NCBI RefSeq assembly: GCF_037974265.1
Contig: NZ_CP150233.1
Span: 3,472,001 to 3,536,000 of the forward strand
From: Paenibacillus sp. FSL R5-0623
GTDB taxonomy: Bacteria; Bacillota; Bacilli; Paenibacillales; Paenibacillaceae
Length of the DNA stretch: 64,000 nt
Direction: 5' to 3'
Part shown: positions 7,654 to 18,081 of the stretch, piece by piece
Layout: each line of letters starts with the position of its first letter
How positions within the stretch are numbered: the first letter of the stretch is position 1
The notes under the pieces: model-generated
What the model saw: only the letters and a program-made list of their open reading frames with translations
Databases searched by the model: none
What the model was told of the DNA's origin: nothing
Translations under genes and position numbers: made by a program

Positions 7654-9594
7654 ATGGGACAAAACGAGATCCAAATTCAAGACCAATTTTGGAATGCGTA
7701 TACCAATCTTGTACGAGAAACGGTTATTCCCTATCAATGGGAAGCTCTGAACGATAGGGTAGAGGACGCTGAGCCTAGTCATGCTATTCGAAATTTCCGT
7801 ATTGCTGCTGGCTTGGAGCAAGGAGAGTTTGGTGGATGGGTATTTCAGGACAGTGATCTCTACAAGTGGTTGGAGGCCGTTGCTTATTCGCTCCGTCATC
7901 ATCCAGATCAGAGGTTAGAGAAGATCGCCGATGAATCTATCGAATTGATCGGCCAAGCCCAACATGACGATGGTTATCTGAATACCTACTTCACGATCCA
8001 AGAACCTGGGAAGCAATGGACCAATCTTTATGAAGCTCATGAGCTGTATTGTGCAGGCCATTTAATTGAAGCAGCGGTTGCTTATTATCAGGCGACAGGC
8101 AAGCATAAATTGCTAGACATCTCTTGCCGATTCGCTGATCTGATTGATCGTATGTTCGGAACCAAACCGGGACAGATAAGGGCTTACTGCGGTCATCAGG
8201 AGATTGAATTGGCTCTGGTTAAGCTATACGGTGTTACGGGAGAAGAGCGTTATTTGAACCTTAGCCGATACTTTATAGATGAACGGGGGAAGCAGCCCAA
8301 TTATTTCATTGAGGAATGGGAACGCGGAAGCCGGACAAACATCTGGTCCCAGGGAGCGCCTAATCTTGAGGTCTATCAATCTCATCTTCCTGTTCGTGAG
8401 CAAAAGGTAGCTGTTGGACACTCCGTTCGGGCAGTTTACATGTACACGGCGATGGCTGATCTTGCGAGACTAACAGGTGACGAGGGGCTGAAGGAGGCGT
8501 GTGAACGACTCTGGTTGAACACAACAGGCAAACAAATGTATATTACCGGGGGCATTGGTTCAACACATCTCGGGGAAGCTTTTACGTTTGACTACGATCT
8601 TCCGAATGATTCCGTTTACGCGGAGACCTGTGCCTCGATTGGCTTGATTTTCTGGGCACGTCGCATGCTTCAATTGGAAGTTAAGAGCGAATATGCGGAT
8701 GTGTTGGAGAGAGCGCTGTACAACAATGTGCTGGGCAGCATGTCTATGGATGGCAAACACTTCTTCTATGTCAATCCACTTGAAGTTTGGCCAGAAGCCA
8801 GTCTCAAAAATCCAGATAAACATCACGTAAAGCCCGTCCGACAGAAATGGTTTGGTTGCTCCTGTTGTCCTCCAAATGTTGCACGGTTGCTAGGTTCGTT
8901 AGACGATTATATTTACGACGTGTCTGAGGATGGCAGAACGATCTATACCCATTTGTATATTGGAAGTAAAGCCTCGTTCGAACTTGCCGACACCACAATA
9001 ATATTGCATCAACGCTCCAAGCTTCCCTGGAACGGTCGTGTTGAATTCACGGTTCAGCTCCCCAAAGACAGCGAATGTGCGGAGTTCGAGCTTGCGCTGC
9101 GTATACCCGATTGGTTCCAAAACGGACAGCCCACCTTGAAAGTAAATGGTGAACAGCAAGATATTCATGTTGAGAACGGTTACGCGAAAATAAAACGCAG
9201 CTGGTCAGATGGTAATACAGTGGAGTGGCTGCTTCCGATCGAGCCGAAGTTAGTTGCCGCACATCCTTTAATTCGGGCAGATGCAGGCAAGGTAGCCATT
9301 CAACGCGGCCCGCTTGTTTATTGCATCGAAGAAGCAGACAACGGAGCTCAACTCACTTCGATCGCATTGGCTACGGAGCCACAATTAACAGAGTATGCTG
9401 ATCCAGATCTGCTAGGTGGTTGTGTCGTGGTAGAAGGGGACGGTCTCGTGACTGACGACAGCGATTTATGGTCAGATGAGAAGCCGTACCGTTCTTATAT
9501 TAAGCAGACAAAGGCTGTACGTTTCAAGGCCATTCCCTATTATCTGTGGGGTAATCGGCTGGCTGGTGAGATGAGCGTGTGGCTACGCTATTAA
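7654..9594 (+). CDS. GH127 beta-L-arabinofuranosidase, cytosolic
   Basis: The 646-residue product reads end to end as GH127, which removes beta-L-arabinofuranose from arabino-oligosaccharides. The zinc-cysteine active site is visible: YAETC supplies Glu324 and Cys326, and GCSCCPPN supplies Cys402, Cys404 and Cys405, matching the glutamate and cysteines used in HypBA1, where one cysteine is the nucleophile. There is no signal peptide. The ATG at 7654 is chosen over a TTG at 7615 because the protein then begins at the family's usual point (MGQNEIQIQDQFW) with GGGGTG upstream. Probably controlled by the divergent AraC protein. Confidence 0.92.
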   Translation: MGQNEIQIQDQFWNAYTNLVRETVIPYQWEALNDRVEDAEPSHAIRNFRIAAGLEQGEFGGWVFQDSDLYKWLEAVAYSLRHHPDQRLEKIADESIELIGQAQHDDGYLNTYFTIQEPGKQWTNLYEAHELYCAGHLIEAAVAYYQATGKHKLLDISCRFADLIDRMFGTKPGQIRAYCGHQEIELALVKLYGVTGEERYLNLSRYFIDERGKQPNYFIEEWERGSRTNIWSQGAPNLEVYQSHLPVREQKVAVGHSVRAVYMYTAMADLARLTGDEGLKEACERLWLNTTGKQMYITGGIGSTHLGEAFTFDYDLPNDSVYAETCASIGLIFWARRMLQLEVKSEYADVLERALYNNVLGSMSMDGKHFFYVNPLEVWPEASLKNPDKHHVKPVRQKWFGCSCCPPNVARLLGSLDDYIYDVSEDGRTIYTHLYIGSKASFELADTTIILHQRSKLPWNGRVEFTVQLPKDSECAEFELALRIPDWFQNGQPTLKVNGEQQDIHVENGYAKIKRSWSDGNTVEWLLPIEPKLVAAHPLIRADAGKVAIQRGPLVYCIEEADNGAQLTSIALATEPQLTEYADPDLLGGCVVVEGDGLVTDDSDLWSDEKPYRSYIKQTKAVRFKAIPYYLWGNRLAGEMSVWLRY

Positions 9595-9642
9595 AGAGGA
9601 AGTAAGGATGCACTTTTACAATTCCACAAAAGGAACCACCAA

Positions 9643-9681
9643 GAAAACGAGCGCACCCTGAACATGGGTGCGCTCGTTTTC
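9643..9681 (+). terminator. Terminator after GH127, bidirectional
   Basis: A perfect 16-bp stem, GAAAACGAGCGCACCC and complement, encloses a seven-base loop. A- and T-rich ends allow use from both sides. Confidence 0.85.
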
Positions 9682-9695
9682 TACTATCCGTAATC

Positions 9696-9860
9696 CTATT
9701 CGTCTGTATCGGTCGAAGTATCCTCATTGAGCTTCTTATAATCTATTCCCCATGTTTCCATCACACTAATGATGGGCCTCGGCGTATTACCTAAATCACT
9801 CAAGCTGTATTCGACTCTGGGCGGCACCTCCACATAAAAAAGTTGCGAAGCTTTGCTGCT
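9696..9860 (-). pseudogene. HxlR-family regulator, C-terminal remnant
   Basis: On the minus strand an about 50-codon frame ends with YVEVPPRVEYSLSDLG, then PIISVMETWGIDYKK, which is the wing and last helix of HxlR-type winged-helix regulators. The upstream two thirds (start codon and recognition helix) are missing, replaced by the region before the aminopeptidase gene. It is a truncated relic. The match is short but the wing motif is distinctive. Confidence 0.65.
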
Positions 9861-9934
9861 TTGGATATGATAATCTAATGTTCGATTAAAAAAATACTTA
9901 TGTAATCAATTAATGATAAAAGATAGTGAGGTAA

Positions 9935-10681
<747 letters not shown>

Positions 10682-10694
10682 GGTGTTCAAACTG

Positions 10695-10724
10695 AAAGTC
10701 GCTAAATTTAGCGACTTTTTTGTT
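10695..10724 (+). terminator. Terminator after methionine aminopeptidase
   Basis: The palindrome AAAGTCGCTAAATTTAGCGACTTT runs straight into TTTTTT. Confidence 0.85.
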
Positions 10725-10850
10725 TTTGTTGTATTGGTACGTCAAAGTAAATCATAATTTAAATGTTCACTTATTAATTTATGTTGAAATTATGGAAGGA
10801 TTTAACGTATATTTAGATCTGATCTTTATGTTATAGACAGAGGTGATTGA

Positions 10851-12089
10851 TTGAGCATATCAAAAAAGCGCGTTCAAGTCATTGATGGACTGCGTGGATT
10901 CAGTCTGGTCGGTATTGTGCTGGCGAATATGCTGGCTTTCCAATATGGAATGTATGGCCAGAGCAAACCCCAACTGTTCGGGATTGGCGGAGCAGATCAG
11001 GCTTTCCTCTCATTCCTGCTGATCACTGTGGTGGGCAGTTTTATGCCGATTTTTGCATTTATGTTTGGCTTTGGAATGGTTAAACTCTCGGAGAGTCTAA
11101 AATCACGAGATTTACGACCAAAGTGTCATCTGGCACGCCGTTTTCTACTACTGTTTGGAATCGGATTACTGCACATCATCTATCTGTGGGAAGGGGATAT
11201 CCTGGCATTTTATGGCGTACTCGGTTTCTTCCTGCTCATGTTCCTTAATCGGAAGCCTATAACGCTGCTCATATGGGCGGTACTGCTATTCATGGGAGCG
11301 GGCATACTTGGTCTCCCGGCATCTAATCCGATGAACCCGCTGGCGATTGAGTCCATTCATATGGAGAACTACATCATTCAAAGTCAGGATGTATACGGCA
11401 ACGGCACATACGCGGAAATCAGGAATTTCAGTAATAACGGCGATCCATTCGGCGGGGATTTGGAGCTGTCATTTGCCCTGATAGCTCTGATGTTAGCACC
11501 ACTCATGACGGTGCCGATGTTCCTGCTCGGCATGCGCGCTGCCAGAATAGGCACGTTTAGCGATCCCCAAACGATGCAAGCTATGTATCTTCGCCGGGCA
11601 TCGTTATTGATTCCGGTAGGTTTGATACTCAAAGCATACGGTGTATTGGCGCCACAATTGGGTGCGGAAGGTTGGCTCGGAATCGGAATCGGGGGGGCGC
11701 TTGGAGGAGCGTTGCTTGCACTCGGATACATTTATGCATTTGCGCTGTTGTATGCGGGAAACCGCCGTTTCAGCCTGATGGACAGGTTCGAGGCGGTCGG
11801 CCGTCTCTCGTTGACGAATTACCTGATGCAGAGCGTAATCTGTACGACAATTTTCTATGGATATGGCCTGGGACTGTTTGGAAGTGCTGGCGTGTTCATC
11901 GGAGCGATTATTGCGCTTGCTGTCTATGGCATTCAATTGTGGATGAGTCCCCTATATCTTAAGAAATTTAGCAATGGGCCGGTCGAGTACCTGCTGCGGA
12001 TTTGGACATATCTGTCCTGGAAAGGGCAGCCAAGAAAGAAGAAAAGATCGAACTTAACTACGCATGAAAACGCGCCTGGTGTCGAGTAA
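10851..12089 (+). CDS. DUF418-family multi-pass membrane protein
   Basis: The 412-residue protein opens with KRVQVIDGLRGFSLVGIVLANML, characteristic of DUF418 (YeiB/YxaH-like) proteins. It has about eight to ten hydrophobic segments and a C-terminal LSLTNYLMQSVICTTIFYG block typical of the DUF418 domain. The TTG start has GAGGTGA upstream. The function of the family is not established. It is monocistronic with its own terminator and has a basic, lysine-rich tail. Confidence 0.85.
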   Translation: MSISKKRVQVIDGLRGFSLVGIVLANMLAFQYGMYGQSKPQLFGIGGADQAFLSFLLITVVGSFMPIFAFMFGFGMVKLSESLKSRDLRPKCHLARRFLLLFGIGLLHIIYLWEGDILAFYGVLGFFLLMFLNRKPITLLIWAVLLFMGAGILGLPASNPMNPLAIESIHMENYIIQSQDVYGNGTYAEIRNFSNNGDPFGGDLELSFALIALMLAPLMTVPMFLLGMRAARIGTFSDPQTMQAMYLRRASLLIPVGLILKAYGVLAPQLGAEGWLGIGIGGALGGALLALGYIYAFALLYAGNRRFSLMDRFEAVGRLSLTNYLMQSVICTTIFYGYGLGLFGSAGVFIGAIIALAVYGIQLWMSPLYLKKFSNGPVEYLLRIWTYLSWKGQPRKKKRSNLTTHENAPGVE

Positions 12090-12112
12090 GCATAAAGTGC
12101 TATCGTGAAACG

Positions 12113-12154
12113 CAAAAAGAAGCTCGTTCTACCAAAAGAAAGGGCTTCTTTTTG
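12113..12154 (+). terminator. Terminator after DUF418 gene
   Basis: Arms CAAAAAGAAGC and GCTTCTTTTTG enclose a loop of about 20 bases. Confidence 0.75.
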
Positions 12155-12333
12155 CCGTAACGATCATCTTCCTAATGTTTCCTGTTATAATTAGTAATTA
12201 TTTATAGATTAAACATATCAACCCTAATACATAAGCTAACTATTATAGTGCGGGCAGTGGTAAGGTAATGCGAAATGAAAGATGAAGCATATACATTCAA
12301 CTGTTTCCACTCAAGCTTGAAAGGATCATTATT

Positions 12334-12546
12334 GTGCTAAAAATAATTAATTTTCTTCTTTTCTTGCTGATCATTTGGATAGTCATCTTTTATCCTTTTC
12401 GTTTTGCTTGGTTTGAAGGTTTGAAACAGATTCCTCCAGATCTTCATGGTGTTTATTTACTTTTCTTGTTCTTTGGATATCTGATCTGTTCATCGGCTAT
12501 GGGACTTATGGTTGGCAAGATGTTTTTCAAACGAAAAGAACAGTAG
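12334..12546 (+). CDS. Small two-helix membrane protein of unknown function
   Basis: The 70-residue product has two hydrophobic segments (about residues 5-23 and 39-60) separated by a short polar loop (FEGLKQIPPDLHG) and ends with the basic FFKRKEQ. The GTG start is preceded by AAAGGA at a good distance. I do not recognise the family. A small hairpin (12545-12565, stem AGACCAAT) lies over the stop codon without a T run. The coding call rests on the start context and the membrane-protein composition. Confidence 0.55.
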   Translation: MLKIINFLLFLLIIWIVIFYPFRFAWFEGLKQIPPDLHGVYLLFLFFGYLICSSAMGLMVGKMFFKRKEQ

Positions 12547-12631
12547 ACCAATCGAAAATTGGTCTGCAGATGATACATATATTAAGTTCTGAGTTAAAAG
12601 TGGCCTGAAATAGTAGATAGGAGGCTGGAGC

Positions 12632-12994
12632 ATGGATAGTGACATTTTAATCAATCAGTTCCTAAGACTTTTCCCTGAATTCTACGATTGTTACATCGAA
12701 CATCTGGATTTAAATCAAGAGTTTCTGGGACATGTGTTTTTTGGTGATGAAGTGGCTACTTATGTTGAAGGATTGCTTCGTGAAAATGATGACACAGAAC
12801 TAATTGAGAAGTTTTTCAATTTTTTTGAATGGATGGCAATTCAATCGGACCTTTATATTGTACAAGTGTTATCTACTACAATATTGTATGATCTAGGTGG
12901 GCAATCAGATATTTTGCAAATAGCTCAAAGTTATATGAAGCCACAGACTAAAAGACTTTCTCAAGAAATAGAAGATTTGCACTCAGGGAAATAG
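12632..12994 (+). CDS. Small acidic protein, DUF7674-like
   Basis: This 120-residue acidic protein starts after AGGAGG. It reads like the small DUF7674-type proteins, with an N-terminal LFPEF motif, HVFFGDEVATYV and a helical C-terminal half. Proteins of this type have been seen near toxin-immunity clusters, but no toxin gene is adjacent, so an immunity role is only a possibility. The family name is from memory and should be treated as tentative. Confidence 0.65.
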   Translation: MDSDILINQFLRLFPEFYDCYIEHLDLNQEFLGHVFFGDEVATYVEGLLRENDDTELIEKFFNFFEWMAIQSDLYIVQVLSTTILYDLGGQSDILQIAQSYMKPQTKRLSQEIEDLHSGK

Positions 12995-13186
12995 ATTAAT
13001 GCGTGGAGATCAGGTTGTATATATGGTCCATTGTTTCAGTCGATTTCTTATGGAGAACATGTGTAACTTTTTATTAAAAGGTCTACGTATTACCTTGGAT
13101 CGTAGGTGTATTATCAGCAGCCTTCACTTGACGAAATTAGTTGTCCTAGGAGTAGCACACATAGTATATTAAACATGGTGATTGTC

Positions 13187-14314
13187 ATGAAGAACATACC
13201 ATTATACAAACAAATTCAACATGCAATAAAACATCAAATTAGGCTCGGAAATCTGCGTTCAGGAGACCGAATTCCTTCGGAAAAAGAACTGGCTGAACAA
13301 TTCCACGTCAGCTTAATAACGACCAAAAATGCTATGGCGGGGCTAGCAGAAGAGGGTGTGGTCGTTCGCATAAAAGGAAAAGGGACGTTCGTTGCTGGCC
13401 AAGCCTCGTTCAAACTACGCATACCCATTGAGACATACCAAAAAACAGACGAGAGCCTTGCGGCTCATCACATCCCGTTACCTCCAAAAGCAAAAGAAAT
13501 GATAGGCATAATCATCCCGTCAATGCGTACCAAAGTGGAGCAGCGTCTGCTCGATGCAATTGAGAACGCTGTCAATGAAAACGGATATACGTTGGTTATT
13601 CGTGTATCGAGAGGCAGTTCAGTAAAAGAACTCCTAGCTATTGATGAGCTTTATGAATTGAAAGTTGTAGGGTTAGTGCTGTTTTCCATTGGGAGTGAAC
13701 ATGAACGACAAACGGTTGACAGAGCTACAGAACTAGGATTCCCTTATGTATTAATTGACCGTTATTATACGGACAAACCAAACGTAAGCGTCTGCTCGAA
13801 TAATATAGAAGGGGCATACAAAGCGGTAACTAATTTGGTTAAGCAAGGGTTTCGAAAGTTTGCTTTAGTTACCCCACCCAAGGCACACAGCGTCGTTATC
13901 GAACGAATTGCAGGTTTTGAAAAAGCGGCTGCGAAAGCACATATATCACCAGAGCATATTATTCGTCTTACGTTGCCTTATGAAATTTTTATTGAATCGA
14001 TTCAGCATAGAGAACAGATCTTGGACAATTGGATAAGTCAATATTATGGTCGATTTACAGCGTTGGTGGCTGTTGATGTTGAACTAGCCCGTTTAGCTCA
14101 TTATTCGTTAATCCGTACTATTGGCAGGGAGAAGGCAAAACACATAGCGATCGTCACGTTCGATGATCCCGGGATCGATGGTATTGCCTATGTTCAGCAA
14201 GATGAGAAGATGATTGGTATACAGGCTGTCACCTTGCTATTGGATCAGATACATCACGGCATACGAACCCCCAAAAATCTCTTTGTGCCAATGGAATGGA
14301 TTCCATCATCATAA
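13187..14314 (+). CDS. GntR-HTH/LacI-sensor hybrid regulator, AraR-like
   Basis: The 375-residue protein joins an N-terminal GntR winged helix (PLYKQIQHAIKHQI, then GDRIPSEKELAEQFHVS and GKGTF) to a LacI-type periplasmic-binding-like sensor (MIGIIIPSMRT through VTFDDPGIDGIAYVQQDE). This is the architecture of B. subtilis AraR, the arabinose-responsive repressor. The ATG at 13187 with GGTGAT just upstream gives the standard GntR N-terminus; an upstream frame to 13106 adds atypical sequence. Its 3' neighbour is a secreted GH43 enzyme on the opposite strand, so a role in arabinose or arabinan control is plausible but not shown. Confidence 0.87.
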   Translation: MKNIPLYKQIQHAIKHQIRLGNLRSGDRIPSEKELAEQFHVSLITTKNAMAGLAEEGVVVRIKGKGTFVAGQASFKLRIPIETYQKTDESLAAHHIPLPPKAKEMIGIIIPSMRTKVEQRLLDAIENAVNENGYTLVIRVSRGSSVKELLAIDELYELKVVGLVLFSIGSEHERQTVDRATELGFPYVLIDRYYTDKPNVSVCSNNIEGAYKAVTNLVKQGFRKFALVTPPKAHSVVIERIAGFEKAAAKAHISPEHIIRLTLPYEIFIESIQHREQILDNWISQYYGRFTALVAVDVELARLAHYSLIRTIGREKAKHIAIVTFDDPGIDGIAYVQQDEKMIGIQAVTLLLDQIHHGIRTPKNLFVPMEWIPSS

Positions 14315-14325
14315 CAATAATAAAA

Positions 14326-14371
14326 TAAAAAGAAGTGATCCAGCAGCAGTTATGCCGGATCACTTCTTTTT
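14326..14371 (+). terminator. Bidirectional terminator between GntR and GH43 genes
   Basis: A perfect 15-bp stem, AAAAAGAAGTGATCC and complement, serves both convergent genes. Confidence 0.88.
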
Positions 14372-14372
14372 A

Positions 14373-16856
14373 TTATGGTGTTATACGGAAATTGTCGAAC
14401 CGCGTGTGATTGTTCATGGTTCGCAGGCCGACTTTGCCATGTGTGAACGGATTCATGCTATTGTCTTTGTACGTAATCTTTGGTGTGTTCATATCCTCAA
14501 CGTACACTCTAATTGTCGTGCCGGATGTAACTACCTTCATATGCTGCCAGATACCTGAAGCAATTGAAAGGGGGACTGAAGCGAGTTGTTCGTAGCCGTA
14601 GTTCATTTTGCCCAGGTAGACACCATCTGGCTTGATGAATGCATAGTATGCTTGTACATAATCCGGATTGTTCGCAAGTACTTTACCATTCGAAGGGTTG
14701 TTGACCCGAAACAGAATGCCAGCATCCCCACTAGTATCAATAAGTTTAATGTCCGATTCAACCGTATAGTCAGCCCAAGACTCTTTGCCTATAGTGGTCT
14801 TTCCGAATACGCCGTTGCCTGCAGAATCGAGCTCACCGCCAATAACGGACCAGTTTCCCTCGAATCGAGTCCAGCCATTATCATTGCCATCATTAAAATC
14901 ATCCACCATGTCTGCCACTGCCTCACCACGCGTAAAAGTCATATCGCTGAAATCAAATTCTCCTTGCACAAACTCAAACCGTAATTCATGGTTGCCAGCA
15001 GTTAAATACAATCCCTTCTTGCTGGCCGTTGTCCATTTTTCCCAATCACCTGAATTAGGTGCACTTATGATGCCTGTCAGATCGGTTGCCCCGTCCCATA
15101 CCCGGAAGCTTGCATCGTTAAACGTCGTGGCTAGTCGAACATCCAAATCATAGTATCCGGTCTCAGCTACATTGACGCGGTATTTAAGCCATTCGCCAGT
15201 CTGATTCCAGCCAACAACATTTTTGCCTTCAGCCGCTGAGTTGCGAATATCAACTGCGTCCTTACGATAGGCACCTCCAATATTAGCTGGTGTAAGATCA
15301 TGATAAGCAGTGCCCTCAATTCCATCCATATAATGAACGGCCTCAATCTTGCCGGGTAAAGGCTTATACATGTTCCAGGCACTGCTACCCTTCACTTTAT
15401 TACTGAATGCCGTATAGCCAAAATCAGCGTGTGCATCCGTAGTCGTGTAACCGATCTTACCGCCGTTGAGTCCATGAATTGTTCGAGTCTGCTTCTTCAT
15501 CCCGTCCACATAAACAGTAAAGGATGAACCAGCCTTCTCTACTCGGATCTGATGCCACTTGGAGTAGTCGTACCCTGCTGGAAGCGATGCATATTGCCAG
15601 CCCTGGCTCACGCCTTCTACAACGTAATTCGTCTCCAAACGATTTTTATTGCGATTCAGTACCGCCACGCCATACGAGTTCTCGTTGGTATAGGAGAAGA
15701 CAGCACCATATACTGGATTCTCAGTGGTGCCTTGTTTCATCTGTTTTAGGTTAAACTCGGCCGTATAATCGCTGGCGCTATTGACTGCTGTGATCTGCCG
15801 GTACGTTGATGCAGAACCTATGGTATCTTGCCACATGAGCTCTTGGTTATAAATCCCCCATGTGCCGCCACCAACATTCGTCCAATTGTTGCCGATCGAT
15901 GTTCGGTTAAAGCGATCCTCAAAAACCGGCAATTCCGGATTTGGTTGCGATGCGATTGTGGGGCCCTGAACGAGAAGCTTCTCTCCATTCCAAACGATCC
16001 GATCCATATTCATCTTGCGGCCAGGGTAGGTTATATTCCCATCAGAAGCATGACTATGATAAACGATATAATCTGAATCAAGGTCAGGCCCTTTGATGAT
16101 CGAGTTGTGGCCAAGTCCGACATTGGTGCCTTCGGTATTGATAAGTACCGGATTCAGATCCGCCGTCGGCTTGAATCCAACCGTAGGACTGCTTCCCGTA
16201 GCATAATCGACACGGTACGCAGTACTCCATACGTGGTTACCGGTGTACGTCATGTAGTATTTTCCGTCTCGTTTAAAAGTGGTTGATCCTTCTGTCCATC
16301 CAGCCATGGATAATCCGGTTGTGATAGGAGCACCAAATGTGGTCGGGCTTGTCATCGGACGCGCCTCGATTGTATTTGCTCCGGTGGAGTAGAAGTACCA
16401 TTTGCCGTCATCATCGATGAAGACATTACCGTCAATGCCCATACCCAAATTGCCTGTTTGAAGCGTGAATGGGCCGGTGGGGCTGGGACTGGAAAGTACA
16501 TAGTGACCACCACCTCCTGGGGAGGTATACATATAGAATTGACCGTTCCAATAAACAACTTCGGGAGCATACGCCGCCTTGGTCACTGCTTCCGTCGTAC
16601 ATATACCGCGATAGGTCCAGTCCACCAGGTTTGTGGAAGACCACACTTTCACACCTATCGAGTCATCTACTGTGCTGACATACAGGTAGTAGGTCCCGTT
16701 GAACTTCAAGATATACGGGTCACCCTCACCATAAAAATCGCTATTCGACCAATGCCAAGAGTCTGATAAATTAAGCGGATTATTGTACGCATAAATATTG
16801 GTCGGCATCAGAAAGCATAAGGCTGCACTTAAAAACAGAATTCTCCATTTTTTCAT
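14373..16856 (-). CDS. Secreted multidomain GH43 arabinofuranosidase/xylosidase-like enzyme
   Basis: The 827-residue protein has a signal peptide (about 1-23, ending NIYA). A GH43 five-blade propeller follows (about 30-310) with catalytic Asp46 in GEGDPY, Asp142 in GIDGNVF and Glu189 in WTEGST. Next come a jelly-roll domain resembling CBM66/DUF1080 (about 320-505), a CBM6-like module (about 510-660, with EGTAYHDLTPANIGG and GEWLKYRVNV) and a second CBM66-like domain at the end. It probably trims arabinose or xylose units from plant polysaccharide outside the cell. AAGGAG lies at the right distance before the ATG. The exact linkage cannot be read from sequence. Confidence 0.88.
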   Translation of the reverse strand: MKKWRILFLSAALCFLMPTNIYAYNNPLNLSDSWHWSNSDFYGEGDPYILKFNGTYYLYVSTVDDSIGVKVWSSTNLVDWTYRGICTTEAVTKAAYAPEVVYWNGQFYMYTSPGGGGHYVLSSPSPTGPFTLQTGNLGMGIDGNVFIDDDGKWYFYSTGANTIEARPMTSPTTFGAPITTGLSMAGWTEGSTTFKRDGKYYMTYTGNHVWSTAYRVDYATGSSPTVGFKPTADLNPVLINTEGTNVGLGHNSIIKGPDLDSDYIVYHSHASDGNITYPGRKMNMDRIVWNGEKLLVQGPTIASQPNPELPVFEDRFNRTSIGNNWTNVGGGTWGIYNQELMWQDTIGSASTYRQITAVNSASDYTAEFNLKQMKQGTTENPVYGAVFSYTNENSYGVAVLNRNKNRLETNYVVEGVSQGWQYASLPAGYDYSKWHQIRVEKAGSSFTVYVDGMKKQTRTIHGLNGGKIGYTTTDAHADFGYTAFSNKVKGSSAWNMYKPLPGKIEAVHYMDGIEGTAYHDLTPANIGGAYRKDAVDIRNSAAEGKNVVGWNQTGEWLKYRVNVAETGYYDLDVRLATTFNDASFRVWDGATDLTGIISAPNSGDWEKWTTASKKGLYLTAGNHELRFEFVQGEFDFSDMTFTRGEAVADMVDDFNDGNDNGWTRFEGNWSVIGGELDSAGNGVFGKTTIGKESWADYTVESDIKLIDTSGDAGILFRVNNPSNGKVLANNPDYVQAYYAFIKPDGVYLGKMNYGYEQLASVPLSIASGIWQHMKVVTSGTTIRVYVEDMNTPKITYKDNSMNPFTHGKVGLRTMNNHTRFDNFRITP

Positions 16857-16938
16857 ATTGCAACTCCTTCATTATTAAATGGCTTTTTAATAAAATACAT
16901 TTCAAAATAGAGAGAAATACACCTCCTGAATTCAAAAT

Positions 16939-16954
16939 CTGAACGCTTTCTATA
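16939..16954 (-). promoter_or_regulatory. Weak cre-like site upstream of the secreted GH43
   Basis: On the minus strand GAAAGCGTTCA matches the centre of the CcpA operator but deviates at both ends (about four mismatches to the 15-base consensus). It lies about 85 bases upstream of the GH43 start. Confidence 0.35.
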
Positions 16955-17054
16955 TTGGAGTATAACAAAGGGACGCACGGATTCTTATAACCAATTAGAT
17001 ATAATTTAAAGATATTTATGCGTTGGGAGGGATGCGGGCTGATAAAGGGTTTAA

Positions 17055-17083
17055 TTGTGTTTGTGTCGGTTATTCAGTAGAAT
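17055..17083 (+). promoter_or_regulatory. Promoter of the first ArsR-type regulator
   Basis: TTGTGT (17055-17060), a 17-base spacer and TAGAAT (17078-17083) lie 37 bases before the GTG start. The paralogous gene at 25075 has its -10 at the same distance, which supports both calls. Confidence 0.6.
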
Positions 17084-17120
17084 TGACTTTAATTTCTATT
17101 GTCCAAAGGAGAACCAAACC

Positions 17121-18081
17121 GTGCTCGAACTTAGCTTTAATGACCCGGAAAAACTGGTAACTGTAACCCATGCCCTGTCGACTCGTTCCCGGATTGACAT
17201 TCTTCAGCTTTTACATGCCAACAAATTAAACATCATCGAAATTGCCGAATCGCTGGAGCTGCCTGTGTCAACGGTAGCAAATCATATTAGAGTGCTGGAG
17301 GCGGCCAATTTAATACATACGGAAATGCTCCCGGCTTCCCGTGGAGCGATGAAGGTTTGCAGCCGTAATTATGATGATATTCATATTGTTCTGGATCTGG
17401 TTTCCTCACTTTCCACACGCGATTCGAATATCTATGAAGTTCAGATGCCGATAGGGCATTACAGTGACTGTGAGGTTGCGCCAACATGTGGTATGGCGAG
17501 CACAGAGAACATGATTCTGAAGGAAGACGACCCGGCCAGTTTTTATCATCCCAAGCATATTGATGCTCAGATTATCTGGCTGGCAAAGGGATACCTGGAA
17601 TATTTGCTTCCGATGGATATTCCAACAGATGCAACGATTGAAGCTTTGGAATTGTCCATGGAAATCTGTTCTGAAGTAGCAACCTATAACAATGACTGGC
17701 CCTCGGATATTTCCATTTGGGTTAATGGCATTGAGATCGGGGCGTGGACAAGTCCCGGAGATTTGGGCGATCGCCGTGGTAAATTGAATCCGGCATGGTG
17801 GCCTGATGGTTCCACACAATACGGTCTTCTCAAAAAAATGGCGTGTGGATAACAACAAGACCATGCTGGACAAGGAGAAAATTTCTGATGTGTCCCTGTC
17901 AGATCTTAACCTCGGAGATAAACCCAAGTTAAGATTACGTATTGGAATTCATCCGGATGCCAAGCATCAAGGAGGCATCAACCTGTTTGGCAATGAGTTC
18001 GGTGATCATGAACAGAACATTATTATGCAGGTAAGGTATACGATGAATGCAGGTGATAAGGATGCGAGATATGCCAAATAA
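17121..18081 (+). pseudogene. ArsR-type regulator with novel C-terminal domain, frameshifted in an A7 tract
   Basis: The first frame encodes an ArsR-like winged helix (STRSRIDILQLL, ELPVSTVANHIRVLEAANLI) and most of a conserved C-terminal domain with DCEVAPTCGM, DWPSDISIWVNG and GDRRGKLNPAWW. It stops at 17852. At 17832-17838 lies a run of seven A; with six, the frame continues KKWRVDNNK to the stop at 18081 and aligns with the intact paralogue at 25075. The GTG at 17121 has AAAGGAGA eight bases upstream. The extra A could be a true mutation, a phase-variable or slippage site, or a sequencing error. The full-length protein would overlap the AraC start, indicating an operon. Confidence 0.85.

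Noticed and set aside
13000-13170. A 56-codon frame between the DUF7674-like and GntR genes
   Set aside because: Cysteine-rich, without family resemblance; it overlaps the likely GntR promoter region.
14410-16678. Several plus-strand frames opposite the large GH43 gene
   Set aside because: All are shadows of a continuous 827-codon frame with domain-level matches.
16780-16968. Minus-strand 62-residue frame upstream of the secreted GH43
   Set aside because: It overlaps the GH43 signal peptide in another frame; the AGGAGG within it has no start at a proper distance.
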